The notes below the pieces were generated by a model. That model was not told the DNA's origin. It did not search any database and worked only from the letters and a program-made list of their open reading frames with translations. From assembly GCA_913056375.1 (NCBI GenBank), contig CAJXNF010000227.1, forward strand, positions 1 through 5,405: a DNA stretch of 5,405 bases, given 5' to 3'. Shown here piece after piece: positions 5,195 through 5,405 of this stretch. The translations under genes and the position numbers were made by a program. The first letter of the stretch is position 1. The number at the start of each line of letters is the position of its first letter. Source of the DNA: an uncultured Pseudomonadota bacterium (GTDB lineage: Bacteria > SAR324 > NAC60-12).

Positions 5195-5405
5195 ATGACG
5201 GGCAAACACATTGTCATTACCGGAGGAGCTCGAGGGATCGGCCGTTGCATCACTCGCAAGTTCCTCGAACAGTCAAGCGACAATCGATTGTTCATCTTGG
5301 ACATTGATCAAGGTGAACTGGATCACACACTAAAGGCACATCTTCGCAACTATTCAGAGGGAGGCAAGATAAACGGACATGTCTGTAACCTCCGCGATAT
5401 CTCCG
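5195..5405 (+). CDS. Short-chain dehydrogenase/reductase (SDR), N-terminal part (cut by window edge)
   Basis: The 70 visible codons form the start of a classical SDR. Strand KHIVITGG leads into the cofactor loop TGGARGIG (9-16, matching TGxxxGIG). An acidic residue ends the second strand (LFILDID, Asp36), which favours NAD over NADP. CNLRD (64-68) occupies the position of the conserved acidic loop that contacts the adenine. The catalytic Ser-Tyr-Lys lies beyond the edge, so the substrate is unknown. SDRs commonly sit beside sugar ABC genes and oxidise the imported sugar or polyol; that role is inference. The start at 5195 puts the fold at the usual distance from Met. An in-frame ATG at 5174 would add seven residues, and neither start has a well-spaced Shine-Dalgarno (GAGGT ends 14 bases before 5195). 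Codon usage is clearly richer in third-position GC (27 of 42 codons counted) than in the ATPase start. Confidence 0.9.
   Translation, partial: MTGKHIVITGGARGIGRCITRKFLEQSSDNRLFILDIDQGELDHTLKAHLRNYSEGGKINGHVCNLRDIS

Overview
The window looks like bacterial chromosome from a Gram-negative, probably proteobacterial, organism. Export signals are of the Sec and Tat type, the transporter is a periplasmic-binding-protein sugar ABC system, and genes are densely packed with ordinary Shine-Dalgarno sites. Base composition is mixed (moderately AT-rich around the transporter, richer in GC at the right end). I see no marker gene that fixes the taxon. A marine proteobacterial or SAR324-like source would fit, but that is only a guess.

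Left part (1-3353): four genes all read leftwards on the minus strand. From right to left these are a secreted pentapeptide-repeat protein, a class I (DhnA/LacD-like) aldolase-fold protein of unknown substrate, a Tat-exported dienelactone-hydrolase-family enzyme, and the N-terminal part of a TetR-family repressor cut by the window edge. Gaps of about 140-280 bases separate them, so they are probably not one tight operon. The gap before tetR is packed with TGAC/GTCA half-sites and dyads overlapping a likely promoter, which suggests autoregulation.

Middle (3354-3744): a divergent intergenic region. Leftwards it carries the leader of the pentapeptide gene, whose ribosome binding site lies in a small hairpin. 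Rightwards it carries the leader of the sugar-binding protein gene.

Right part (3745-5405): an intact periplasmic sugar-binding protein, a strong intrinsic terminator, then only the first 88 codons of a sugar-type ABC ATPase, which stops shortly after Walker A. A short-chain dehydrogenase/reductase follows in the same frame, 12 bases after the stop codon, and runs off the edge. Third-position GC climbs sharply across the ATPase remnant. The simplest reading is a deletion or recombination junction that removed most of the ATPase and the permease of a sugar-uptake and oxidation operon. The binding protein would then have no visible transporter partner.

I found no RNA genes, CRISPR arrays or insertion sequences. 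I see no convincing new multi-gene system. The points most worth checking are the ATPase/SDR junction, the half-site cluster before tetR, and the uncharacterised aldolase family member.
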